Assembly (NCBI GenBank): GCA_003254925.1
Contig: QANZ01017106.1
Span: 100,453-164,452, forward strand
Direction: 5' to 3'
DNA length: 64,000 bases
DNA from: Chamaecrista fasciculata
Lineage: Eukaryota > Streptophyta > Magnoliopsida > Fabales > Fabaceae
In this document: piece by piece, positions 48,181 to 58,722 of the stretch
How the letters are laid out: each line of letters starts with the position of its first letter
Position numbering within the stretch: position 1 is the stretch's first letter
The notes under the pieces: model-generated
Seen by the model: the letters and a program-made list of their open reading frames with translations, nothing else
Database searches by the model: none
What the model was told of the DNA's origin: nothing
Made by a program: the position numbers and the translations under genes

Positions 48181-49357
48181 ATATATCTAGATCCAATTTG
48201 AGGCATATATGGTCATTCCCAAGCAATTAAGTAGCCATGCTCGCAAGGTTTCATGCAATAATATTAAATAGGCCCAAGTCCTGTTTTAGTCCTTCTGTTA
48301 TCTTCATTGTTCTAAATAGGTACCTCAGTTATTTTTTGTTCCATATTAGTCCCTCAGTTATCTAAAACTTGTCAAAGTTGGCCCCTATAACGTTTTCTAT
48401 TCATTTTTCCGTTAAAAAAAAAAGAGAAAAAAATAAGCTTTCATCCCCAAAAGTTTCATTTTCTTATATTAAGGTCCTTTTCTTTTTATAATAGAATCAA
48501 AACGTAAGAAAAGAAAATAAATTAAGATTTTAAGTTAATTTGCCCAAAACACAAAAGTTTTCTTTCTCTCTCCCTCACCTCTCCCTCTCTCTTTTGAACA
48601 CCACTCTCTCTCTCTCTTGTTCCGACGGAAAATGTTTGCTACCGACGATGAGTCCACCAAATTGGCACTTGAAGATAATTCATACATAGAGTTATGTCAG
48701 AAAAATATTTCGTGAACCTCTCAAATTATCAAGCATTAACTCAGCACAACCAAATATTCACAAAATATTCAAAGTGTATTTCGTGCCTAGATCTGCCAAA
48801 AATTAGACTTTATAGTTGTTTTATTAATTAGTTTTGTTCGCCCAAAACAAAGACATTCTAGTTCATCCTATATTCTGACTTTAGTACTTTCATTTCATCA
48901 GTTCATTTTATTGCCCCAATTCCGAATCAATCGTATTTCACAATAAATTCACATATCAAGGGGCACCGAAATTCCAGTGGAACTGACTTAAATAGAACTT
49001 AGAGGTTAAAAAGTAAAAACAAAGCAGTACAGTGACCCAAAAAATAAAAACAATTCAGTACACCAGACGGTGGTACTGCAGGCAGGGGAAATTTTCAGAG
49101 GCCATTTACTTTAGGCTAATCAAATATTACAGTGATTATTTTCACGAACAAAAAAAAAAATATTACAAATCAGATTAGCAACGGTATTTTTGATTCGAGT
49201 CTGTGCACATGTGGTGTCACCACGTAGAATATGTGAGCTATTAACTTCATCTGATTTCAGCTACCAGCAGAACCAATAGAATTGGTAAGAGGAAGTAAAG
49301 AAATCGAAAACCGCTGATTCGGAGAAGATCTTGTAACTAATGATCTCCAAGTTTCAC
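48181..49357. other. Spacer with repeat debris
   Basis: 48260-48400 has TTAGTCC/GGTACCTCAGTTATT wording as in foldback arms, but no partner arm is found. A CT-rich run lies at 48555-48620. No gene supported. Confidence 0.45.
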
Positions 49358-49545
49358 AATATTTGTAAAATCCCCTTCTCTGCCACTGAACTTACACGCC
49401 ATAAATTCTGTCTTACTTCTATAGTTCTACTGATACGAAAACTATAAGTCTCCAAAGTTTGTCTCCACCTCTCTAATTTTGCATTGACTTCGCCTTTAGA
49501 ATCTCCGACATGAACAATGTTATCAACAAAAGCATGCACCTTGGT
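49358..49545 (-). mobile_element. LINE reverse-transcriptase relic
   Basis: - strand frame reading VHAFVDNIVHVGDSKGEVN and KLERWRQTLETYSFRISRT. This matches the palm region of plant LINE reverse transcriptase, where the family has F-A-D-D-I-V-L and LE.WR..LE..GFR.SR.K. The catalytic D-D pair is replaced by V-D-N, and nothing else of the enzyme is visible, so this is a dead fragment of about 190 bp. Confidence 0.8.
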
Positions 49546-49974
49546 GAAAAAGTTACAAATTAAGATAAATTATAAAAATGATTCCTATAATTTGGAGCTC
49601 ACAAATGAAATTTAAATCTCATTTTATTCTCTTATTGTGGCCAAAAAAAAAAATATAGTGTAAATATTAAGAATTAAAATAAAGTTTTTATCTATCATCT
49701 TTAGTTATTTTTTAACAATGGCCCCCAATTATTAACGTTGAAAACCACATGTCTTAATTTATAACTTTTTGAACCACAAGATACCATCATATAGATAAGA
49801 TAAATAAAAGGACCATTAGGTAATTTACCCTTTTAATTATCCCAAACGCAATGCCAATGGACACTAGACAGTAGACACAACCTTTGTGCTAGACAGCTAA
49901 CACTTATGAAGTTATATATGTGTCCACAAAAAAAAAATGAAGTTATATATGTGTCAACTGCGTAGAGGATAATG

Positions 49975-50395
49975 TAGGGTTTGTTTGGGAGGAAGTTAAT
50001 TTTAATCCAATCTCATCCAAATGGATGTGATGAGATTATTTTTTAATTCGATGAGATGAGATGATGTATTGGTGTTTGGGTGATTTTAGTGATAATGATG
50101 TTAAATAAGGTGTGAAATTATATAAAATGGTATGTAATGATTGTGGTTGGTAGAAATAAGTTGATGGATTTTTGTAATTTGTATAGGGGTAGAAATGGTA
50201 GGAAATAATGAGATGAGATGGAGATAATGAGATGATATGATAGGTGTTTGGTTGTGTTTTGATTGAAATAATATTGAGATGAGATGATATTGGGAAGTGT
50301 GATATGGTATTGGAAATTGTGAGGATGAGAAAATTTTGGATTGAGGGTTAGGGGTCAATCCAAATCCAAGTGGATGAGATTATGGGCCAAAATGA
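49975..50395. mobile_element. GATGAGAT-type MITE
   Basis: GTTTGTTTGGGAGGAAG start, rich in ATGAGATGAGATGAT and related to 37-420; its AATGATTGTGGTTGGTAG / TTTGTATAGGGGTAG blocks match the complement of the right part of 21367-22925. One N lies just outside at 50467. Confidence 0.6.
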
Positions 50396-50911
50396 AAATA
50401 ATATTGGAATTATTTTTTGACATACAATTTGGTCCATAAATTCGAACTGTTCCAATTAATCAATCTNTTATCTTAAACATTAGATATATAGAATTGAAGG
50501 GAGTAATTTTTTATAATAAATAAATTTTATTTCCTACATGTATATGCGGTGTAATTAAGAATGGTTTAATAGTTTAATACAAGATTTTTAAAAAGTTATT
50601 TAAATTCTCTGCTCAATTACATTTATGTATATATATATTTTTTTGGCCGAAACATTTATGTATATATTTAAAAACACACTTTACTTGTGTTTAGATTTTT
50701 TGTCATTAGAGAAATGAGAATGTGACTATGTAAAAGTCATACACATACGCATACATATATATAACATTAAATATATTTTCTTAATATATATATATAATTT
50801 TCAATAATAAAAGAACTATTATTTTTTTTTCTTAGTTTATACTCATAAGTTCTTTCAATTTAGTTATTTGATTATACGGAGATAAAAATGGGTGAGAAAG
50901 TTATACATTGA

Positions 50912-51225
50912 AGCCTAAATTACACTAAGACCTCATAAGTTTTAGGTTAGGGACAGAAAATACTCTTGAGTTTTAAAACTTAACAAATAGATCCCTTAAA
51001 TTTTCAACTGAGCTCACTTAAGACCCTTGAGTTTTAAATCTTGATAGACAGAACCTCTGAACTTTTAATTTTATTCACTTAAAACCTCTAAATAACCTCA
51101 TTTTTCAAAAAAACACGGATTTTAAGTGAATAGAGTTTAAAACTCAAGAAATTTGTCTGTCATTTTTAAAACTCAATTTTTGTCACTAACCAAAAACTCG
51201 GGAGGTCTTTATTGCAATTTAGCCT
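50912..51225. mobile_element. Foldback MITE
   Basis: AGCCTAAATTACACTAAGACCTC at the left; GAGGTCTTTATTGCAATTTAGCCT at the right. About 315 bp with matching inner blocks (CTTGAGTTTTAAAACTTAAC / TTTAAAACTCAAGAAATTTG). Confidence 0.8.
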
Positions 51226-51794
51226 ATATTAAAGAGCCAAATTGAAAAGTTAGTCATATTTTAAAACTCTTATTCCTTTGACATGATTTATCAAATTGTC
51301 GACACTCTTTTTGTTCATTCCTCTGTTTTGTCTGGTCAAAACGATATCTTGCATCACATGGGATTACCGATGAGAATCACATAATGCCAAAGTACTACAA
51401 CAGTGTTAAGTCTATAGTAGCTAGTTCATCAAAACCAAAAGAGACTTAATTATTTAATAAACTACACACACACACATATATATATATATGTAATTTTTAG
51501 AGAAAGCATGTTTGATTTTAGAGGAATGAGCCATTTTGGACATAAGGAGGACAAGGTGGTCGGAAATGCAATAGGCACGAAACAGCAGCTAGCAGTAAAA
51601 CTTCAGTCCCCAGAACCACGTAACAGAATTATAAAACATAATACTGTTACACAACATAATGTTGTTTCATGTACAAAACCTGCCTTTGTCAAACATTATC
51701 CTTTAAGTTCAAACACCTGCTTTATCGGTTTCATAGAATCGCATGAGTGATAAAAGTTGCTGATTGAATTGATAATACAAATCCTGTAGTTTTT

Positions 51795-52168
51795 TTTAGG
51801 TGATTTGTATTTACTTAATTACTCTTGTTGGGGTTATGTATTATTAGGACGATAAGAAATTAAGTATTTAGGTATTTTATCTTAATGGACTTAAGTTAAG
51901 CAATTCTTATAGGACTATATATACTTTAAGATACTTATAATGTAAGTTAGTTAAATAGGTAGACTTTGACAGGTGATTTATTCATCATCACTTGTAAACT
52001 CTAACTGAAAATAGTCAAAGTTCTTTGTTTTTGAGGTGTATGCAGGTTACATTATTGACTGAACATTGTTAATTGTTTGTGTTCATTTTTTTTCTCTCTT
52101 TCCGCATTCTTTATATCTTGTTTGATCTTTGACTAATTGTTAGAAAATACTCTAAATCCTAACAATTT
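51795..52168 (+). mobile_element. Old Copia-type LTR remnant
   Basis: The right part carries the typical Copia LTR layout: a G/T-rich run into TTGTGTTCATTTTTTTTCTC, TTTCCGCATTCT and a CCTAACAA end. No internal region (gag or pol) is recognised nearby. Fossil, probably a solo LTR, and old judging by its divergence from the copy at 53255. Confidence 0.6.
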
Positions 52169-53254
52169 CAAATATTAAAAAAATGTATTTGATGTTGGAT
52201 CAAACATTTACTATTAAGTTAAAGTTACACTTTGATCAAAAAAAAGAAAATTACAGTTTGACTATGACTCGGTTAGAGACAATTACTTCGATTATATCTA
52301 CTTTCTCAATAATTGCAGGAATTGAACCTATGACTTTGACTTTTATATCAATTGTCAAATCAAACTTTTTATCATTAAATAAAAAACTATAGTTATTTTT
52401 AAGGACATAACTCTATTTCTTTAACTCACTACTATCATTCCACTATAATTTAATTCTATTCTCAAACCCCCTATGAGACAATTACTCTCACATCTAGGTT
52501 AAGAGTTATTGAAATAACCATCCATAAATTTATTCAAAGATAAGAATGTTGGAGTTGTTCCTTAAGACACATGAATCCCTTCTTCATGTTTCTTTTTAGG
52601 TCGAAAAGTCCAAGAGAATATGGTCAACTTGCAAAACGATTGACTAATTGAATGAACCATTGTTTTTATTGTGGTGTGACAGTGATTGATATGAAGAGAA
52701 TTTGAATAAAGCATTTTGGAGGATTGAGTTACTGAGTTTGATAGGGGTCTCATCTAACCTGGGCCAACCCTATAATGACTCATTTCAACCACCCAAAGGC
52801 AAAAGCAGGGCCTCCTGGGACCTAAATACATACCAATGCTAATGGGCATACCACTGACAGTACAACTATATGACCTTTATGACACCAACACATAGTCACA
52901 TACCAACTAATCATATTCATAGTTTCACTGCATAATTCAAAATTATATATAGTGATTGAATGATAAGGGAAAGTTAGGGGTTGGTTACATTAATCTTCCT
53001 CACAAGGCATATCATATAGAGTCATGAGATAACAACATGCAGCTCCAAATTTCTTAACAACACAATGGCCTCTTGTGTGATATCTCTCTCAATTGTGCAA
53101 TAACCAATGGATCAATAGATTAGCCCCATATATATACAGCCAATCTGACCCATCCATTGTATTTTCTGAGAGAAAGACAAGAACTGCTCATATTACACAC
53201 ACTCACACACACATATATGTATAAAGATTGTAATCTTAGCTAAGATTCAGGAAT
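52169..53254. other. Spacer between two LTR remnants
   Basis: No coding block, RNA gene or repeat ends recognised. Confidence 0.5.
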
Positions 53255-53693
53255 TTTAGATAATCTTTTAAAGTGACTTGTATTCAGTTAGTTGCTAATT
53301 ATCTGGGGATAAGCATATCTTAGTAATTAAGGATTTAAGTAGTTTAGCCTATTATCCTAACGGGCCTAGGTTAAGTTATCCTTATAGCACTAGAATTTGA
53401 GATGCTTATAAATAGTTAGCTGGGAATTAACGATTAATAGTACATCACAAGATATCTCAGTAGAGTCTCTTAAGGATACTCGGTTAGAGTCGATAGAGTA
53501 GAGATATGAGTGAGGTATAATTTAGTAAAGTGATTGTAAACCCGAATTCAATATAGTGAAGTTTCTTGTCCTTGATGTAGGTCACATAACCCGATAAATT
53601 GCTTGTGTTCATTTATTCTTCTCTATTTTCCGCATTCTCTATATTTGTTTGATCTATGAATGGTTATTGGGAGATACTCTAAATCCTAACAAT
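53255..53693 (+). mobile_element. Old Copia-type LTR remnant, second copy
   Basis: Same order of blocks as 51795-52168 (ACTTGTATT..., CTTAAG/GGCCTAGGTTAAG, TTATAGCACTA, then GCTTGTGTTCATTTATTC, TTTTCCGCATTCT, CTCTAAATCCTAACAA). The two lie in the same orientation, about 1.1 kb apart and diverged. The stretch between shows no retroelement genes. Fossil. Confidence 0.65.
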
Positions 53694-55994
53694 ACATGTG
53701 TACAATAACATTGGAAGAGATAAAAAGAAAAGAAAAATTGATAATTGATAATTTAGGTAAATGAATATGACCCATGAATGGAGAGACGGAGAGAGGGACA
53801 TTTTGAAAACTGAGGTAAGTTTGGCAGAGAAGTTGAATCTAGGTTTGAAAACAGAACAGTGAATCATTGGGGAAATAATGATATATGCTAATCATTACTG
53901 GTAAAAGGGAGTAGTTGGACGTGTTTGTCACCATGTTTCCTCCAAGATAAGCATGCCACTAATTTGATTGAAAAGCTACAAATTAACTTGGTGAGAAAAA
54001 TCATGTATTGTTAATTGGACCCTTCATTGTGTCCACTCTCAACTTGTTCTTCATAGGCATGAAGCTAAAGTAGTTGATCTTTCTCAATCTCGTATCTCTG
54101 TCTGCTGTTACCAAATACTATGAAAATATCTTTTGATGACAAAAATTTCTGAGCAGTTTTAATCCATGGGTTGGAATCTTGACTTGTCATTATACTTCAT
54201 GAAGTGCCAAGAAAAACCAGCCAACACTGCCTAGCTAGTGAAAAAAAGAACATGTAGTTATGGCAATCACATATGAATATGATGGTTGTCATGTAAAAAG
54301 CACCTTTAAAGGCAAAGAGGGATGGATGAATGTCAAATTGGTACTCAAGCAACATAAGTTGAAAGTTGCGCTTGGACTTCTGGACCATGTGAATGGCCTC
54401 ATTGTAAAGAACAATTAAGAGAATGCCTCTTGTTTTCATATGTTTCTTTTTAATAATCAATAATTAAGAGATAGAAATGTATTTGAGTCTTGGGTTTATC
54501 CTCCTAATTATAATAGGTTAACCAATCATTTAGGTCAAGCTTTGTAGATTAACTTAGAAATGAGCGATTTGCAAAACAGCTCATTGAATCGCATTGACTT
54601 ATTTGTTTTAAATTAAAGATTTTAATAGGTTAACTTTTTAGCATAGTGTTTACAAGGCAACTTAAAAGTAAATAATTTGTAGAAGAGTTATTTGAAGTAT
54701 TAAAATGACAATTACTCTAAATATATAGATCGATTTTAAATTTAGATGGTACTCAAATTCTGAACCTCTCACCCATCAAACAAATCAATGTTACATTGAA
54801 ATTACAGAAACATAGCATTATGAATAGTTCAAGCTTCCAAGAACTTCATTCATTTCTCCTTTATCTCATTTTTTTTTTCTGATCTTCACTTTAAATTATT
54901 TTTAGAAAAAAAAATCAAATGTACGAAAAAGAGAGACATAAAACTAAAATATCTAAAGAGTGAATCTCATTTTTTAATAAGAGAAAAGCATTAAGCACTC
55001 AAACTCTTGGAGGTGCCCTTAAATTAATTATTGAAAGCACATTGAAAATATTTAGAATTGAGTGGGATGTCACTTCCCAATAGGCTAGGCAAGCACATGG
55101 CTATGGGAGAAGTTGCAAGACAAACATGGGGTTGCTTCAATTGAGAGAGAGATGGAGACATGCTAGAAGCTACTTATATTAGGCCTCTCCATCATATATA
55201 TAGATACACTAAATGCCTTGTACTAATTAATTAACCCACATGCAAGACTATATGATATGGTCCTCATGTCAGTTCTCAAACTCACTACTTGGTGGGATCC
55301 ATGGCTATGGAGTTATCTGCTTGCTGCACCTTAGCTCACATAATATCATTGAACATTCTATGGATAATTTCTTTCTTTACTTTTCCCCTCCACCATTGTT
55401 TCCTTACAATTTGAAATCTTGATATTATTGTAGAGTGTTCCCAACATTATATGATCATGTATGTATATATGTGTGTTTACAGTAAACTACAATCTGCATC
55501 TAAGAGTTTGGACTAAAAAAGTACTGAAATTTTTGTACTACAGTAAAAGTAGATACTAGTTCATTAATAGGTAAAATATAGTCATATATATTTTGGTCAT
55601 TCAGTATGAGTGTCTAATTTCAATTCAGCCTTTTTTTTTTTTCATTTCATGGGTTTTTTTTTTAGTGTAATTAAGTAACTCTAGTTCAAATTTATGTATC
55701 CAACTTGGTTGAACAATTCAACATATATAAGCCATACTGCAGCAAGACTGGCCATTAATTAAGGCTCATATGAAACATTTGATTTCTGACAAAAGCCCAC
55801 CATTTTTTCCAAAAACAAAGAGCAACTACTCTTCCTAACCTTTTATTTATATCTGAAACATGGTTCATGCCTTATTATAACTAAATTAACCAACAACAAC
55901 CAAAGAGTACTAAAGCCCCACAGACAATTATTTCTCAGACAGAATTCTAAACAAAACAGACCCAAATAACAACTTCCCTACCCTGAAATACCAA
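53694..55994. other. Intergenic spacer
   Basis: 2.3 kb 3' of the GST gene. Unique-looking, AT-rich. It has two AAAATATCT evening-element words (54123, 54946), but too far from any promoter to call. No gene supported. Confidence 0.5.
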
Positions 55995-56167
55995 ACAGGA
56001 TCCTCTGTCATTGAATCCTCTAGAATTCTCAGCATTTAGACATTTTTAGATGGTAAAATTGTCACCATGAGCTTCAAATGTTAACGAAACTCTGAGTTTC
56101 ATTTTTTCATCCGCCCTAAAATTGCTTAAATGCAGGAAAGTTTAGAGGATTCAATGATAGAGGATCC
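55995..56167. mobile_element. Small hairpin MITE, first of an adjacent pair
   Basis: GGATCCTCTGTCATTGAATCC at the left; GGATTCAATGATAGAGGATCC at the right. The second tier CTCAGCATTTAGACATTTTTAG pairs with CTAAAATTGCTTAAATGCAG. About 170 bp. Confidence 0.85.
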
Positions 56168-56177
56168 AACTCCCAAA

Positions 56178-56349
56178 GTATATATGTCAACTTGGATCCT
56201 TTATAGTGCACTATAGGTGGTGCTGAGAGAGAAAGGAACAAATAGAGAGAGAAAGTGAGTCCCACTGACACTTCCTCTCTCTAACCTATTCCTTTCTCTC
56301 TCAGCACTACACCCTAAAGTACCATAGAGGATCCAAATTGGTATATATG
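56178..56349. mobile_element. Small hairpin MITE, second of an adjacent pair
   Basis: TATATATGTCAACTTGGATCC at the left; GGATCCAAATTGGTATATATG at the right. A central stem GTGCTGAGAGAGAAAGGAA pairs with TTCCTTTCTCTCTCAGCAC. About 170 bp. It ends only about 55 bp from the GST stop codon, so it probably lies in the GST 3' UTR region. Confidence 0.85.
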
Positions 56350-56405
56350 TTGAGCAAACTCAGCATTGAAAATATTGGATTGAAAACCACACTTTGTGAT
56401 ATCAA

Positions 56406-58091
56406 CTAAGAAGACATCTGCTGCATCTGGAGGACAAAGTGGTAGATTTTTTCGGCATCTGGATAAACCTTGGCCACGGTAGGCCTCTGCAAGCATCTCT
56501 TGATCCAGGCTGAGAATTTTGGACAATGATCTTCAACTTTGAATCCCCCAACCCTCTCATAAGCCAAAAACCAAGAGGTTAAACTGATGGCTAAGATGTC
56601 TACATAGCCAAAGACATTACCCCCAAAAAAGTCCTTATCTCCTAGAGCTTCCTCAAGGTTCTTCAGAACTTCAATGAAGTCCCTCTTTGCCACTTCTTGT
56701 TCTTCTCCAGTGCTTGTCCAGATACCCCTCCCAGCATCAAACACCAAAAAAAAAAAAAAAAAAATCTTTATTTTGTGGGGTGACTTAGAATCAAAATAGA
56801 AGTTTGGAATCTTGATCATATAAATATGAGGTTAACTTATTATAAGAATCTTCTCTGAACTTAAGATCACATGAGAAAAAGTCACCATAATGTCCCAACT
56901 TTGTCATATAACCCTGAATTTTGATTTGTGTGTGCAAAACCCCATTTCTTTAACTGTGAGAATAACTAACAGATTATGCATGAATCATGATCAACGACCA
57001 TTTTGGCATGATTTGATTTAACATTCCCATCCTAAATACAAAAATCACTGGAGATTTTTTTGTCATAATCTGTTAGTGTTTTTGACTAAGGATTTTTGCA
57101 CACGCAAATTGAAGTATAGAGATTTATACGTCAAAAATGAAAAATTCAAGAGTAAATTAATGATTTGGTCCCCGAAAGATGTCAAATGTTTCAATTTAGT
57201 CCCTGAATTATGAAATTGTAAGATTTAGTCCTTGAAAAATACAAATACAATCAAATTGATCTTTTTATTAAGATAATCATTTAAATTTAATGACAGACAT
57301 ATCAATACAATATCGAAGAAATTTAGAAATATGTTAGACTTGTCATTAAATTTAAACTTGTATCTTTAACAAAAAACGACCAAATTATTGGTTCTAATTT
57401 CATCTTTCATAAACTAAACCTAGTATTTTTATCTTCTAAGGACTAAATTGAGATATATTACATTTCTCAAAGATTAAATCATTAATGGAAAAAAAATATT
57501 TTTTATCCTCAAATTTTACATCAATTTTCAATTCCGTCCTCAGTGTTTGTTTACTGTTAATTTCATCCCAAAAAGAAACTCAAATTTTAACTCAGATTGG
57601 AAAACACGATGAATTTTATCGCTAATTTATTGAAAGTAGTTAGTCAAAAGATAATATAGATCAAAATATGAAACTTTGGAAATAAAATTGACAGTAAACA
57701 AATATCGGAAGCGAAATTGAAAACTGACAAAAAAGATAAGAAGGTTTCTTTGGTGGGTGCTAACCTTTTTGTCAATGTAATCACCCCAAAAACGAGCTTG
57801 GGAACGTTCATATGGGGTGGTTGGAAGCAAAGGTGTGGCAGGAAAAGCTTCATCAAGGTAATAGACGATGTTGGATGACTCCACCACAGGTTTTCCATTG
57901 TGAAATAACACTGGAACTTTTTGGTGAATTGGGTTTGCTTTTAGAAGTTCCTCACTCTTCCCTCCAAATATGTCCTCTTCTTTGCTCTCATAAACCAATC
58001 CTTTCTCTTCAAGAGCCAATCTTGCTCTCGTGCAAAATGGACTGCTTACCCAATCCAAAAGCTTAAGCTCATCTCCCTGCTTCGAAGACAT
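56406..58091 (-). CDS. GSTU: Tau-class glutathione S-transferase with odd intron end
   Basis: Two exons, as usual for tau GSTs: 57775 region ends at 57765 (exon 1: 57765-58091, 109 codons) and exon 2: 56406-56744 (112 residues plus stop). Joined, 221 residues, the family's normal size. The enzyme is cytosolic and conjugates glutathione to electrophiles. Exon 1 is the thioredoxin-like domain, with the catalytic Ser in WVSSPFCTRARLALEEKGL (Ser17), KVPVL, and the glutathione-binding ESSNIVYYLDE. Exon 2 is the helical domain starting VFDAGRGIW. The donor is a normal GTTAGC, but the homologous acceptor reads TTTTG/GTG with no AG, after a 19-base T run. The nearest AG in frame (AATAAAG/ATTTT, before the T run) would insert I-F5-L. 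So the gene uses a rare acceptor, makes a longer protein, is damaged, or has an assembly error. A TATA box lies at 58165-58173. The intron carries two foldback elements. Confidence 0.82.
57151..57487. mobile_element. Foldback MITE in GST intron, first
   Basis: TTAATGATTTGGTCCCCGAAAG at the left; CTCAAAGATTAAATCATTAATG at the right. Inner TTTCAATTTAGTCCCTGAA pairs with GGACTAAATTGAGATATA. Confidence 0.8.
57489..57746. mobile_element. Foldback MITE in GST intron, second
   Basis: ATTTTTTATCCTCAAATTTTAC, TCAATTTTCAATTCCGTCC at the left; GAAGCGAAATTGAAAACTGAC and AAAAGATAAGAAGG at the right. Immediately abuts the first element. Same family as 45797-46143. Confidence 0.75.
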
Positions 58092-58164
58092 GTTTTTCTG
58101 ATCGCTCTTGGAATTGCTAGCTATGTTTTTTCTTGTGATGTGAGAAGATTGATGGTGAAGATGG

Positions 58165-58173
58165 TATTTATAG
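58165..58173 (-). promoter_or_regulatory. TATA box of the GST gene
   Basis: On the - strand CTATAAATA, 74-82 bp before the GST start codon at 58091. Confidence 0.6.
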
Positions 58174-58722
58174 AAGAAAAAGTTTAGTTCTTGGACGACA
58201 CCCTCGAAGTTTTCTTACAATGCCTAAGTGGGTTCTTGATTTCCCCACTCTCTAGTTTCCAACGTTGCAATAATTGATCATCTCTTAGATTATTCTTAAA
58301 CTGGCCGGCCAATAATAACCCAATACGACTCACAATTAATTTGATATTATTAGATTTTTGGATTTTCCTGCATTGTGAATGATAGCACTAAACTTTGCAA
58401 TTGATGTGAACCCCTTACGGTATTTATTTATTTATTCATCAAACAGAGGAAATAAATGAACATTTACGAGTATAATCACTGCATCAGTATATTATAATTA
58501 CCAAGAAAAAAAAATACTAGATAATCCAAGTGAAAGTGTTAAAAGAATGCGAAGAAATACAAGGGAAACAAAGAAAAACTACCAGTACTGTCTGTACTAA
58601 CTGGTAACGGCAAAACAAAAAATAGTCACAGCGAAATTGTTCAAATGAAAAAGTAATAGGTTTGTGGATTTTCATAATGCAGCAGCATAAATGTCAAAAT
58701 TTGTAGCCTAAACCCATTTAAT
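58174..58722. other. Spacer between GST promoter and RVE stop
   Basis: Contains the GST promoter and the RVE 3' UTR. No other feature seen. Confidence 0.6.

Noticed and set aside
49975-50400. Possible coding frame rich in I/H/S on the - strand
   Set aside because: It is the translation of a GATGAGAT-rich repeat.
51508-51750. 80-residue + strand frame
   Set aside because: No recognised family, no splice context, and it lies among repeats; open length is expected by chance.
51795-53693. Two LTR remnants as the ends of one complete small retroelement
   Set aside because: They are too diverged from each other and the stretch between shows no retroelement parts; two separate old remnants fit better.
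54123-54954. Two evening-element words AAAATATCT
   Set aside because: Far from any start codon and expected by chance in AT-rich DNA.
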